Assembly (NCBI RefSeq): GCF_024137865.1 | Contig: NZ_CP099960.1 | Coordinates: 1,736,001-1,800,000, forward strand | DNA length: 64,000 nt | Reading direction: 5' to 3' | From: Moraxella sp. FZFQ2102 | Lineage (GTDB): Bacteria; Pseudomonadota; Gammaproteobacteria; Pseudomonadales; Moraxellaceae | Shown here: in pieces, positions 9,198 to 17,107 of the stretch | How the letters are laid out: each line of letters begins with the position of its first letter | Numbering within the stretch: the first letter of the stretch is position 1 | Notes under the pieces: model-generated | The model's input: only the letters and a program-made list of their open reading frames with translations | What the model was told of the DNA's origin: nothing | Database searches by the model: none | Translations under genes and position numbers: made by a program

Positions 9198-10670
9198 ATG
9201 AAAAAATGGCTGTACTTATTGCTGTCACTGGCATCATTATTTGCCACAGCACACGCCGCACAGATGGATAATCAATGTCAATTTTTGGAAGAAGGTGGCG
9301 ATTTGGGCAATGATGGCTTTTTGGAATTTGATAATTTTGAGGTCTTTACTGGCAGCTGTGAAGAAGGACTGTTTTTGGCGGCACAGCACAAACCATCAGC
9401 CAAATATGCTTTTTTGGATCAGCATGGTCATTTGATGATTGATTTGTCTGATGCTTTGATGGTCAAGCCTTTTCGCCACGGCGTCGCCATTGTCAAGACT
9501 TATGATGGTACAGGACTGATCAATGCCAAAGGTGCGTGGGTGCTTGAGCCTAACTATGATGATATTGATCATTTACGTGGTTTTGATGTTTTTTCTTCCC
9601 ATCGAGCGGTTGCAACTCGTTATCAGGATGGGCGGCTATATTCTGCTTTGATTGACATAACGGGTAAAGAAATCATACCATTAACTCAAGGAATGCTTGC
9701 ACCAATTTTTAACAGCAAACCTGTATATGCGCTGACTGTGTTTGATGCGCCTGATAATAATCAACTCCAAATGGGCATATATGATGGCGATGGCAGAGTG
9801 CTTGTCCCTGTCAAGAATCAGCTGATTACCACCGATGACAATGGCGCGATCGCCAAAATATGTCGGGATGATCAAGGCTGTATATTGCTTGATCAAAATT
9901 TCCATTTTATCACCGATTGGATGGCGGAATCAGGCGATTCAACAGTGCGTTATGGCGATGGACTGATCGCAATCAAACAACATGATAAATATGGCTATAT
10001 CGATACGCATGGCAGATCCATCATCGAATCCGTCTATGACGATGCGCAGGCGTTCGTGCAGGGCGTGGCGGTTGTGCGCTCGGGTGATGCGTGGTATTTG
10101 ATTGATAAACATAACCAGCCCATCTCGCAGGCTTATGATGGCTTAATCAGATATGATGAAGAGCTGTATATTGCCGAAAAGTTGGGCAAATATGGCATCA
10201 TTGATCGTGATGGCAAAGTCGTACAGCCACTAAGTTATGATGAAATAAAAGCGTATATCACAGGTGATGGATTTTTGGCCGTCAAGCAGGATGGACTGTG
10301 GGGATTTGTGAATCGTGATGCCAAGATGGTCATCAAGCCGCAATATCAAGCGGTGAATTATTTTGTTGATGGCTTGGCAGCTGCCAAGAAAAATCACAAA
10401 TGGGGATTTATCAATTCAAACAATCAAACGGTGATTGATTTTATCTATGATGAGCCTTTAAAGGACATGAGTTTGCTTGAATTTTCACAGGCATATGCTG
10501 TCACCGATGGCGTGATCGCTGTGGTAAAAGATGGCAAATGGGGCATCATCGACACCCAAGGTGTCGCAAAAACTGATTTTATCTATGATGAGATCGGGCT
10601 GATCGACAAGCACTTTATCATGGCCATCAAAGATGGTCAAACCAGTCATATCACCCGTAAGGGATGGTGA
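9198..10670 (+). CDS. secreted WG-repeat protein
   Basis: A 490-residue exported protein. MKKWLYLLLSLASLFATAHA is a clear signal peptide with cleavage after AHA. The rest is a string of WG-type beta repeats of about 40-50 residues; visible cores include KYGYIDTHG, WYLIDKHN, KYGIIDRDG, LWGFVNRDA, KWGFINSNN and KWGIIDTQG. Four cysteines (near residues 26, 52, 231 and 237 by rough count) could form disulfides. WG repeats are found in many uncharacterised secreted proteins; partner and role are unknown. It is a single gene; its TGA directly abuts the stop of the convergent permease gene (TGA|TCA at 10668-10673), leaving no intergenic space. Confidence 0.85.
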   Translation: MKKWLYLLLSLASLFATAHAAQMDNQCQFLEEGGDLGNDGFLEFDNFEVFTGSCEEGLFLAAQHKPSAKYAFLDQHGHLMIDLSDALMVKPFRHGVAIVKTYDGTGLINAKGAWVLEPNYDDIDHLRGFDVFSSHRAVATRYQDGRLYSALIDITGKEIIPLTQGMLAPIFNSKPVYALTVFDAPDNNQLQMGIYDGDGRVLVPVKNQLITTDDNGAIAKICRDDQGCILLDQNFHFITDWMAESGDSTVRYGDGLIAIKQHDKYGYIDTHGRSIIESVYDDAQAFVQGVAVVRSGDAWYLIDKHNQPISQAYDGLIRYDEELYIAEKLGKYGIIDRDGKVVQPLSYDEIKAYITGDGFLAVKQDGLWGFVNRDAKMVIKPQYQAVNYFVDGLAAAKKNHKWGFINSNNQTVIDFIYDEPLKDMSLLEFSQAYAVTDGVIAVVKDGKWGIIDTQGVAKTDFIYDEIGLIDKHFIMAIKDGQTSHITRKGW

Positions 10671-11558
10671 TCAGCGCACCACCCACCGCCATGGCTGCAA
10701 TGCGCCAAGTGCCATACCGATCAGACCGCAGACCATGATGGGATTGAGTGTTTCGCCAAGCAGTGGCACGGCTAGGATACTTGCGATAAATGGGGCAAGA
10801 TTGGCGATACTACCTGCCTTAAACAGTCCGATTTTCTCCACCGCCTTAGCATAAGTCAGTGTCGCCACAATCACCACAGCGACACCATGAAATAGCCCCT
10901 GTACCGCCAAATGCAGTGGCTTGACATCACCAAACTGTGGCGTCACAAATACCGCATACACAGGCAGATACAGCACCGCCGACCAGATGCCGACACCGCT
11001 CATCACCTGCCACGGCGTAAACGACCATTTGCGTAGCAGTACCGAAAACAGCCCCCAGCACACCGCACTGCCGATGAACATCGCATCCCCCACGCCAAAG
11101 CCACCATCTTTTATTGACATCATCACTGTCATCAAAGCCAGCGTGATGACGATGATGGATAGCCCGATACCTGTTTGGCGATCGACTTTTTGCCCGAGCA
11201 TCAGATAGGCGATCAGAGCGGCAAATAATGGAAAAGTCCCGTTCAAAAACACCACGCCATGCACCACAGGCGCATAAAAAAATCCACTATACACAAACAC
11301 ACAATAGCCAATACTGCCCGACAGTGCCAACAGCACCATGCGATAATCGAACAAAAATCGATAGTCTTTTTTGAGCCATAAAATCGGCATCAAAATCAAC
11401 GCAGCGATACCAAATCGCATGGCAAGCACATCCCACACTTGGATTTGCCAATAGGCGTTCAGCCGTGCAATCAGGCTAAAACTCCCCCAAATCAGCATGG
11501 TGATGAGAGTAAAAAAGTAGCCTTGTTGTTCATCGGTCATCGTGGCAAGTGTTTTCAT
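10671..11558 (-). CDS. DMT/EamA family permease
   Basis: A 295-residue inner-membrane protein with ten predicted helices in two EamA repeats. Seen: N-terminal FFTLITMLIWGSFSLIARL helix, PVVHGVVFLNGTFPLFAALIA in the first EamA repeat, KVDRQTGIGLSIIVI, and second-repeat features GLFSVLLRKW and KAGSIANLAPFIASILAVPLLGE (helices 8-9, typical of drug/metabolite exporters). Substrate cannot be told from sequence. Transcribed alone toward the WG-repeat gene. Confidence 0.85.
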   Translation of the reverse strand: MKTLATMTDEQQGYFFTLITMLIWGSFSLIARLNAYWQIQVWDVLAMRFGIAALILMPILWLKKDYRFLFDYRMVLLALSGSIGYCVFVYSGFFYAPVVHGVVFLNGTFPLFAALIAYLMLGQKVDRQTGIGLSIIVITLALMTVMMSIKDGGFGVGDAMFIGSAVCWGLFSVLLRKWSFTPWQVMSGVGIWSAVLYLPVYAVFVTPQFGDVKPLHLAVQGLFHGVAVVIVATLTYAKAVEKIGLFKAGSIANLAPFIASILAVPLLGETLNPIMVCGLIGMALGALQPWRWVVR

Positions 11559-11884
11559 GCGAATATCTTATAAAATCAGGACTTGCCATTGTAACAGATT
11601 ATCATTAGGCTGTATATCAAGGCAGGGCGTATCATAGGACGATCTACCTGATGCGCTTCAAATGTGATCGGCTATGCCAAATCGTTCTAGGCTTATGAAT
11701 GAATGTGGTTTGAGTTTTTGGTGAGAGTTGTTTATGATAAAATTTGCGATTTCAAGCAATGTGACTGAGTGGTCAAAATCGCCATTTTTGCCCCAAAAAA
11801 TTGCCCCAAAAGGTTTACAAATTCATACTAAATGTGTACCCTATTCACTAGGTTTTTCTTACATCAAATGATAAAGAGGATTTT
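11559..11884. promoter_or_regulatory. etfB upstream region
   Basis: No gene. A possible etfBA promoter is TTTACA at 11814-11819, a 17-base spacer and TACCCT at 11837-11842, which is a weak -10. Just upstream, TTGCCCCAAAA occurs twice in tandem (about 11788-11811). A strong Shine-Dalgarno AGAGGA precedes the etfB ATG. Nothing recognised in 11559-11780. Confidence 0.35.
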
Positions 11885-12634
11885 ATGAAAATATTAGTTG
11901 CGGTAAAACGCGTCGTCGATCACAATGTCAAAGTGCGTGTCAAGGCTGACGAAACTGGTGTCGAGCTTGCCAATGCCAAGATGTCTGTCAATCCATTTTG
12001 TGAAATCGCCATCGAAGAAGCGGTACGCCTAAAAGAAAAAGGTGTGGCATCTGAGATCATCGCAGTGAGTGTTGGCACAACCCAAGCCCAAGAGCAAATC
12101 CGTTCTGCATTGGCATTGGGTGCTGACCGTGGTATTTTGGTTGAGACTGATGCCAAAGCCTATCCGCTACAAGTCGCCAAAATCCTAAAAGGTATCGCCG
12201 AACAAGAAGGCGCCCAAATCGTCCTACTGGGCAAACAAGCCATCGATGATGACAACAATCAAACTGGTCAGATGCTAGCAGCACTGATGGGTGTGGGTCA
12301 GGGTACTTTTGCATCAGAAGTGGTGGTTGAGGGTGATAAAGTGAATGTCACTCGTGAGATCGATGGCGGTCTGCAAACCGTTGCCTTGCCACTGCCTGCG
12401 GTGATTACGACCGACTTGCGTCTGAATGAACCACGCTTCCCAAAACTGCCAAACATCATGGCAGCCAAGAAAAAATCACTAGAAACCAAAACGCCAGCGG
12501 ACTTCGGTGTGGATATGACTTCTAAGCTTGAGACAATCAAAGTGGTTGCACCAAAAGAGCGTTCAGCAGGTGTCAAAGTGGCTTCAGTTGATGAGCTGAT
12601 TGACAAACTAAAAAATGAAGCACGCGTCATCTAA
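11885..12634 (+). CDS. etfB: electron transfer flavoprotein subunit beta
   Basis: Small subunit of the FAD/AMP heterodimer that passes electrons from acyl-CoA and other dehydrogenases to ETF:ubiquinone oxidoreductase. Seen: [12 protein letters not shown] at the N-terminus, the signature [18 protein letters not shown] near residues 37-54, [34 protein letters not shown] near 117-137 (AMP site), and [21 protein letters not shown] near 180-200 (recognition loop region). 249 residues is standard. etfA starts 30 bases downstream, in one operon. Confidence 0.96.
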   Translation: MKILVAVKRVVDHNVKVRVKADETGVELANAKMSVNPFCEIAIEEAVRLKEKGVASEIIAVSVGTTQAQEQIRSALALGADRGILVETDAKAYPLQVAKILKGIAEQEGAQIVLLGKQAIDDDNNQTGQMLAALMGVGQGTFASEVVVEGDKVNVTREIDGGLQTVALPLPAVITTDLRLNEPRFPKLPNIMAAKKKSLETKTPADFGVDMTSKLETIKVVAPKERSAGVKVASVDELIDKLKNEARVI

Positions 12635-12664
12635 TACGGTTATTACAGATTAAGGATAAGAATT

Positions 12665-13594
12665 ATGGCAATTTTAGTCTATGCAGAACACGACAATAAA
12701 GAATTAAAATCAGCAACACTGGCGACCGTGACCGCTGCGACTCAGATGGGTGGTGATGTGCATCTATTGGTCGCAGGTGCAGGCTGTCAAGCAGTCGCTG
12801 AACAAGCTGCCAAAGTCGCAGGCGTGGGCAAAGTTTTGGTAGCAGATAACGCTGCCTATGCCAATCAGCTGGCTGAGAATGTCTCGCTACTGGTCAAAGA
12901 CCTAGCGGCAGGTTATAGCCATATCGTCGCACCAGCGACCACCACAGGCAAGAACTTCCTGCCACGCGTCGCAGCACTACTGGATGTCAGCATGGTCTCA
13001 GACATCACTGCTGTGGTCGATGCCAACACCTTTGAGCGTCCGATCTATGCTGGCAACGCCACCGCCACGGTCAAAACTTCTGAATCAATCGTTATCGTCA
13101 CAGTACGCGGCACAGCATTTGAGCCAGCAGAGCTGACTGGCTCAGCTGCCATCGAAGCAGTAGCGACAGCGGCCGATGCGGGCAAATCAAGCTTCGTCAA
13201 AGAAGAGCTAGCAGTATCTGATCGCCCAGAACTGACTTCAGCGAGCATTGTCGTCTCAGGTGGTCGTGCACTGGCAAGCGGTGAGAACTTCACCAAATAC
13301 ATCGAGCCACTGGCAGACAAACTGGGTGCTGCTGTGGGTGCTAGCCGTGCAGCGGTGGATGCAGGCTTTGTACCGAATGATATGCAGGTCGGTCAAACTG
13401 GTAAAATCGTCGCCCCAAATCTATACATCGCTGTAGGTATCTCAGGTGCGATTCAGCATTTGGCGGGTATGAAAGACTCTAAGACCATCGTCGCTATCAA
13501 TACCGATCCTGAAGCACCAATCGCAGGTGTGGCGGATTATTTCCTAGAAGGCGATCTGTTTACTGTTGTGCCAGAGCTGACTGCTAAGCTGTAA
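12665..13594 (+). CDS. etfA: electron transfer flavoprotein subunit alpha
   Basis: Large ETF subunit holding FAD. N-terminal domain begins MAILVYAEHDN; the C-terminal FAD-binding domain has IVVSGGRALASGENF near residues 194-208, LGAAVGASRAAVDAGFVPN, QVGQTGKIVAPNLYIAVGIS near 248-267 (FAD contacts) and IQHLAGMKDSKTIVAINTDP with the closing ADYFLEGDLFTVVPEL. 309 residues, full length. AAGGA precedes the ATG. In this organism it could serve both FadD-initiated beta-oxidation and other flavin dehydrogenases. Confidence 0.96.
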   Translation: MAILVYAEHDNKELKSATLATVTAATQMGGDVHLLVAGAGCQAVAEQAAKVAGVGKVLVADNAAYANQLAENVSLLVKDLAAGYSHIVAPATTTGKNFLPRVAALLDVSMVSDITAVVDANTFERPIYAGNATATVKTSESIVIVTVRGTAFEPAELTGSAAIEAVATAADAGKSSFVKEELAVSDRPELTSASIVVSGGRALASGENFTKYIEPLADKLGAAVGASRAAVDAGFVPNDMQVGQTGKIVAPNLYIAVGISGAIQHLAGMKDSKTIVAINTDPEAPIAGVADYFLEGDLFTVVPELTAKL

Positions 13595-13617
13595 TCAGCT
13601 GTGATTGGATAAATATC

Positions 13618-13653
13618 AAAAACCTTGAAACTGTGATGGTTTCAAGGTTTTTT
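13618..13653 (+). terminator. etfBA terminator
   Basis: AAAAACCTTGAAAC and GTTTCAAGGTTTTTT: a perfect stem with a 7-base loop and a T-tract, 23 bases after the etfA stop. Confidence 0.9.
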
Positions 13654-13966
13654 ATTTGGTGATTGGTTTGGTATTAGGTTGGTTCGCCTTGTATGCTGAT
13701 GACCACCAAAAACACCACGAAAAATGATACGCTGGCTTAATCAATCCACAAAATTAACACTGGCTTATCAATTGTTGAGATTGAAATGGTGAAGCAAAGT
13801 AGGATGCACACGGCACGCCATTAGTTTTAACTATTTCAGTGATGTGTTGTAACATTCTGCTGTACTTAACGAGTTGCTCAACTGATTGTTGACTTTGAAA
13901 TTGACATTTATAAATAAAACACTCATAATTAAGTTTTAATATCTATTGATTATCACAAGGTCTGTG
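13654..13966. other. gene-poor leader of accessory islet
   Basis: No convincing gene. It contains a half copy of the dispersed palindromic repeat at about 13807-13832 (TAGGATGCACACGGCACGCC) and a degenerate direct repeat CTGGCTTAATCAAT / CTGGCTTATCAATT (about 13732-13770). The rest is AT-rich. Confidence 0.5.
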
Positions 13967-14092
13967 ATGCTTGATTTGCTTTTAGAGTTATTGAAAGTCA
14001 TTGCTTGGCTTGCCATCGTCATTATGCTACTGCCTGTCTTTATTGTAGGGCTGTGGTTGTGCTGGACGATGTTCACCATCTTATTACCATAA
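13967..14092 (+). CDS. small single-span membrane protein (41 aa)
   Basis: The ORF encodes 41 residues starting MLDLLLELLKVIAWLA, followed by a hydrophobic run with IVIMLLPVFIVGLWL and ending TMFTILLP. AAGG lies 8 bases before the ATG. Almost the whole protein is hydrophobic with one Lys and few acids near the start, like short inner-membrane proteins and type I toxins. No homology recognised. Its stop is 21 bases before a palindromic repeat (14114-14174). The size and setting parallel the 40-residue protein at 48467-48589. Confidence 0.45.
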   Translation: MLDLLLELLKVIAWLAIVIMLLPVFIVGLWLCWTMFTILLP

Positions 14093-14113
14093 TTAAATAA
14101 ATACGGCAGTATG

Positions 14114-14174
14114 GTAGGATGTGTACAACGCACCACTGAAACGGTTAATTAATGGTTCGCTGTGCACGCCCTAC
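14114..14174. repeat. palindromic dispersed repeat, full copy
   Basis: Arms GTAGGATGTGTACAACGCACCA and (reverse complement of the right arm) GTAGGGCGTGCACAGCGAACCA face each other across a 17-base centre. Same family as copies near 13807, 14660, 24508-24650, 48441, 48641-48706, 49054-49117, 49476 and 54552. The right arm overlaps the 3' end of the gene at 14145-14561. Confidence 0.8.
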
Positions 14175-14561
14175 TGTACTAAGATTAATTTTAAACACAC
14201 CAAATGAATGCTCAATAACAATATTTTTGCTTGGGATCAAAATCCAAGTGTCAAAACTCACTGCAGTTACATCATCAAAGGCTCTAACAAGCTTCTCTAG
14301 ACTTGTTACTAAAATTGGCAAATTACCATCATTCCATATAATGCAACAGTGATTCTGCCCAATAATAGATTTCAACTTCAACAACTCTGATGCATGACGG
14401 ATATCTGAATTATTTAATATGCAATCCCAATCAATCTTACCATTTCCTGCTGTCATGATAGGAAAATTATTTATAAAATAATCTAAAATATTATCCTTTT
14501 GCTTTCCTGTAAGAACCTTGGGATAATCCAAAGCTGTCACTGCTTCATCAAATAAACTCAT
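14145..14561 (-). CDS. hypothetical protein, immunity-protein-like
   Basis: A 138-residue soluble protein, more AT-rich than its neighbours. Start ATG 14561 has AAAGGA upstream. Seen: GKIDWDCI near residues 41-48, CCIIWNDGNLPILVTSLEKLV and FDDVTAVSFDTWILIPSKN near 94-112. The D-D-V-x-A-V-x-x-D-T-W pattern recalls small immunity proteins of contact-dependent or polymorphic toxins, but this is from memory and unverified; no toxin gene is adjacent. The last residues (GRAQRTIN) and the stop are encoded by the right arm of the repeat at 14114-14174, so the natural C-terminus was probably replaced by the repeat. Confidence 0.6.
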   Translation of the reverse strand: MSLFDEAVTALDYPKVLTGKQKDNILDYFINNFPIMTAGNGKIDWDCILNNSDIRHASELLKLKSIIGQNHCCIIWNDGNLPILVTSLEKLVRAFDDVTAVSFDTWILIPSKNIVIEHSFGVFKINLSTVGRAQRTIN

Positions 14562-14913
14562 TTGTCAATCCTTTCAATTTTAATTATTAAGCTGTTTAAG
14601 ATATTACTTAAAATCATTTTCATTACCCTGAATTGGAATGACATACTTTTTTAGTATGATAGGGCGCGTACAACGCACCACTGAAACTGAGTTTATATTT
14701 AGCAAGCATTACAGATGGGTTGGGGATGGCTCTGGAGTGGTTTATGGTATCAGAAAAATATAAAGAGAATCAATTTTTTCAAGAGATGGGTTTGTATACG
14801 AATGCAATAAATATGAATTTTCAAAAGCTTTATTTTATGCAATTGCCACTTTGGTGATTTATGGGTCGCACGGTTGAGAGCAAAAGTACAGCAGAATACA
14901 CACCCCAACCACT
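14562..14913. other. AT-rich spacer with half repeat and possible gene remnant
   Basis: A left half of the dispersed repeat lies at about 14662-14690 (ATAGGGCGCGTACAACGCAC). Beyond it the plus frame is open from 14668 to 14857; from ATG 14726 it reads 43 residues including EWFMVSEKYKENQFFQEMG, which looks like real AT-rich coding sequence but has no clear ribosome site or recognisable family. It may be the 3' remnant of a lost accessory gene. The remainder shows nothing. Confidence 0.3.
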
Positions 14914-15783
14914 TTACAACTGCCCCGACTGTGGATTGATGGTCAAAAACACCACTTCAGGGCGATTAAAAATCCTAGGGATATAGCGTGTCGATTCACG
15001 AGCCAGTCCACGACTGACGATGAGCTGTGTCTGCTGACTGTGGCTTGATGGGTTGGGCAGTTGATAGCTGCCACCAGCGTATTTTGGCAGAATGCCTTGA
15101 TTGGGTGCAAATAACCCATTGATTAGATATGGCACACGCCACTGCCCACCATGTGCATGCCCACTGATAACGATGTCAAAAGGATAGCGCGTATAATCAG
15201 TGATGTGCTCAGGGCGATGGCTGATTAAGATATTGGGCTTTTGAGCCTTGGCAAGCTGCCCAACCGTCCTGAGATCCTGTGCGAATCGACCGCTGAAGGG
15301 ATCTGACACACCCCAAATCATCACAGGACTGTCAGCACTGATGGCTTGACCTTGACCATGTAGGATGTGGATACCGTATTGGCGGATTTTTTGTTCTATC
15401 TGCTGATAGGCGTCATGGGGTAGGTACAGTTCGTGATTGCCATTGACATAATAGACATTGGGCGTGATGGCAGACAGCTGGGATAATAGTACATCTGCGT
15501 GCGTCTGTGGCAATACATCATCATAGATATCACCGCCAAGTACGATGGCATCGATGTGTCGAGATGTCAGGACATCGATGATTTGGCTTTGGTTATTGCC
15601 ATAAAAACAGCTGTGCAAATCGGTGATGATGGCAATGCTTAGCGTCTCTGTCGCAGGTGAGCCATGCGGTGCTTGCCAAGTGTAGTGCCGTACGATGATG
15701 CGGTCATCGGTCGCGATGATACTGATAACCAATAAAATCGCAACCGCTATCCAAAACCGAATCGAGCCAAACCAATGACGCAT
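14914..15783 (-). CDS. membrane-anchored metallophosphoesterase (YaeI-like)
   Basis: A 289-residue calcineurin-like phosphoesterase with an N-terminal membrane anchor (FWIAVAILLVISIIA, residues ~10-24) and catalytic domain facing the periplasm by inference. Metal motifs in order: TDLHSCFYG near 54, GGDIYDD near 84, GNHELYLPHD near 115, SHRPEH near 191 and SGHAHGGQWRVP near 208. Order and spacing match the YaeI/YkuE group, which can hydrolyse phosphodiesters such as UDP-sugars or lipid headgroups; the physiological substrate here is unknown. It lies 11 bases after the RNA methyltransferase and is probably cotranscribed with it. Confidence 0.85.
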   Translation of the reverse strand: MRHWFGSIRFWIAVAILLVISIIATDDRIIVRHYTWQAPHGSPATETLSIAIITDLHSCFYGNNQSQIIDVLTSRHIDAIVLGGDIYDDVLPQTHADVLLSQLSAITPNVYYVNGNHELYLPHDAYQQIEQKIRQYGIHILHGQGQAISADSPVMIWGVSDPFSGRFAQDLRTVGQLAKAQKPNILISHRPEHITDYTRYPFDIVISGHAHGGQWRVPYLINGLFAPNQGILPKYAGGSYQLPNPSSHSQQTQLIVSRGLARESTRYIPRIFNRPEVVFLTINPQSGQL

Positions 15784-15794
15784 AGTATCTAGGT

Positions 15795-16568
15795 CTAATA
15801 CTGTCTTTGGCGGAGCATCTCATAAAAGCAGATACTGCCTGCCACGCCGACATTGAGACTCTCTTGACCACCAGGCTGCGGCAGAGCGATGGCGGTGGCT
15901 TGGTTTAGGATAGCAACTTCGACGCCTTGACCTTCGTGTCCGAGCACCCAAGCGACCTTGCCAGTCAAATCATGATCATAAATCACCTTATCCACATGAC
16001 TGCTGGTGGCGTACAGCGGCGTTTTGACAGATGATAGTAGTGCATCAGTACTCACCTGCTCGATGATGGTCAGCGAAAACTGCGCCCCCATGCCAGCGCG
16101 TAGGCACTTGGGTGACCAAAGGCTTGCCGACCCTGCCGTGCTGATGATGGTGCTGATACCGACCGATGATGCACTGCGAAGTAGCGTGCCAGCATTGCCT
16201 GCGTCCTGTACGCCATTTAGGATTAGGCAGTCATCCGTGATGGTGCTGAGCGCCTGTGTAGGCACATCGATGATTGCCATCACATCGACGCCATCACCTA
16301 ATGTGCGGATGTCTTTGTAGAGCTTATCGGTGATGGTGATGATGGCTCGCTCATCCATCTGTGCGATGATGGGTGCAATCTCTGGGTGATGGATGGCGGT
16401 TTCGCTGATGATTAGCTTGTCCACTGCCAAGCCTTTATCCAAATAAGCGGTCAGTAAATGCACGCCTTCAAGCACGGTCTGCATACTTTTTTTGCGAGTA
16501 CGGTGATTGGTAAGTAGTGCATGGGCGTGTTTGATGGTGGGATTGTCTTTTGAAGTGATAAAATTCAT
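15795..16568 (-). CDS. TrmH/SpoU family RNA 2'-O-methyltransferase
   Basis: A 257-residue SPOUT methyltransferase with an N-terminal substrate-binding domain (KDNPTIKHAHALL, TVLEGVHLL) and a C-terminal knotted SAM domain: motif 1 LNGVQDAGNAGTLLRSA near residues 122-138, motif 2 VLGHEGQGV near 211-219, motif 3 ALPQPGGQESLNVGVAG near 230-246. N of motif 1 (GNAGTLLR) is the usual catalytic Arg region. It could modify rRNA or tRNA; the exact target is not clear. Its ATG overlaps the stop of the upstream AT-rich orphan (ATGA, 16565-16568). Confidence 0.85.
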   Translation of the reverse strand: MNFITSKDNPTIKHAHALLTNHRTRKKSMQTVLEGVHLLTAYLDKGLAVDKLIISETAIHHPEIAPIIAQMDERAIITITDKLYKDIRTLGDGVDVMAIIDVPTQALSTITDDCLILNGVQDAGNAGTLLRSASSVGISTIISTAGSASLWSPKCLRAGMGAQFSLTIIEQVSTDALLSSVKTPLYATSSHVDKVIYDHDLTGKVAWVLGHEGQGVEVAILNQATAIALPQPGGQESLNVGVAGSICFYEMLRQRQY

Positions 16569-17104
16569 GATGTTTTGCTGATTTGGGAAAATGGCATGAG
16601 AATTTGGGATAGGGTGTTTTGGTATTTATGTAGCCAATCTTGACATATTTCAAAGAATTTGGCAATAATTTCCTTTTTATGATTATCGTCCACTTCTATT
16701 GTATCAAAAAGTTCCATTTGATAGCCAAGTTCAATGATGTCTGCTTTTATGTCTTCTTGAAAATTGTCATAAAAACAAGGTATGTTTAATTTATTCCAAG
16801 TAATTGGTAATTGCAGCCATGATTTGATGTAGCACATGGTGAAAATCAGTGATAAATCACAGATTTGTAATGATGGGAAATCTAACTTTTGGCAGATGAG
16901 TAATAGGGTTTCTTTGCTTTCATGATAATTCAAATCATCAAATACGATGTTTAACATCAAGTCGTCATAAAATCCCAAGCTCATCAGCCAATCGTTAAAT
17001 TTTATAATGTCATTATTGGATAATAAATCAAGCTGTAAGTAGCATAGTGTAAATACAATGTGATATTGATTATTATTCATAATGAAACATGACATCTGGT
17101 GCAT
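16565..17104 (-). CDS. AT-rich hypothetical protein between fbp and trmH-like gene
   Basis: A 179-residue soluble protein with low G+C compared with both neighbours. Sequence is rich in Leu, Asn, Asp and aromatic residues, with FNDWLMSLGFYDDLML near residues 36-51 and SWLQLPITWNKL near 94-105. I do not recognise the family; the acidic, Trp-rich look resembles orphan immunity or restriction-accessory proteins but nothing decides it. ATG at 17104 lies 3 bases after the fbp stop; an internal ATG at 17080 is an alternative start. Inserted tightly in an otherwise housekeeping operon, it may be recent acquisition. Confidence 0.55.
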   Translation of the reverse strand: MHQMSCFIMNNNQYHIVFTLCYLQLDLLSNNDIIKFNDWLMSLGFYDDLMLNIVFDDLNYHESKETLLLICQKLDFPSLQICDLSLIFTMCYIKSWLQLPITWNKLNIPCFYDNFQEDIKADIIELGYQMELFDTIEVDDNHKKEIIAKFFEICQDWLHKYQNTLSQILMPFSQISKTS

Positions 17105-17107
17105 GGC

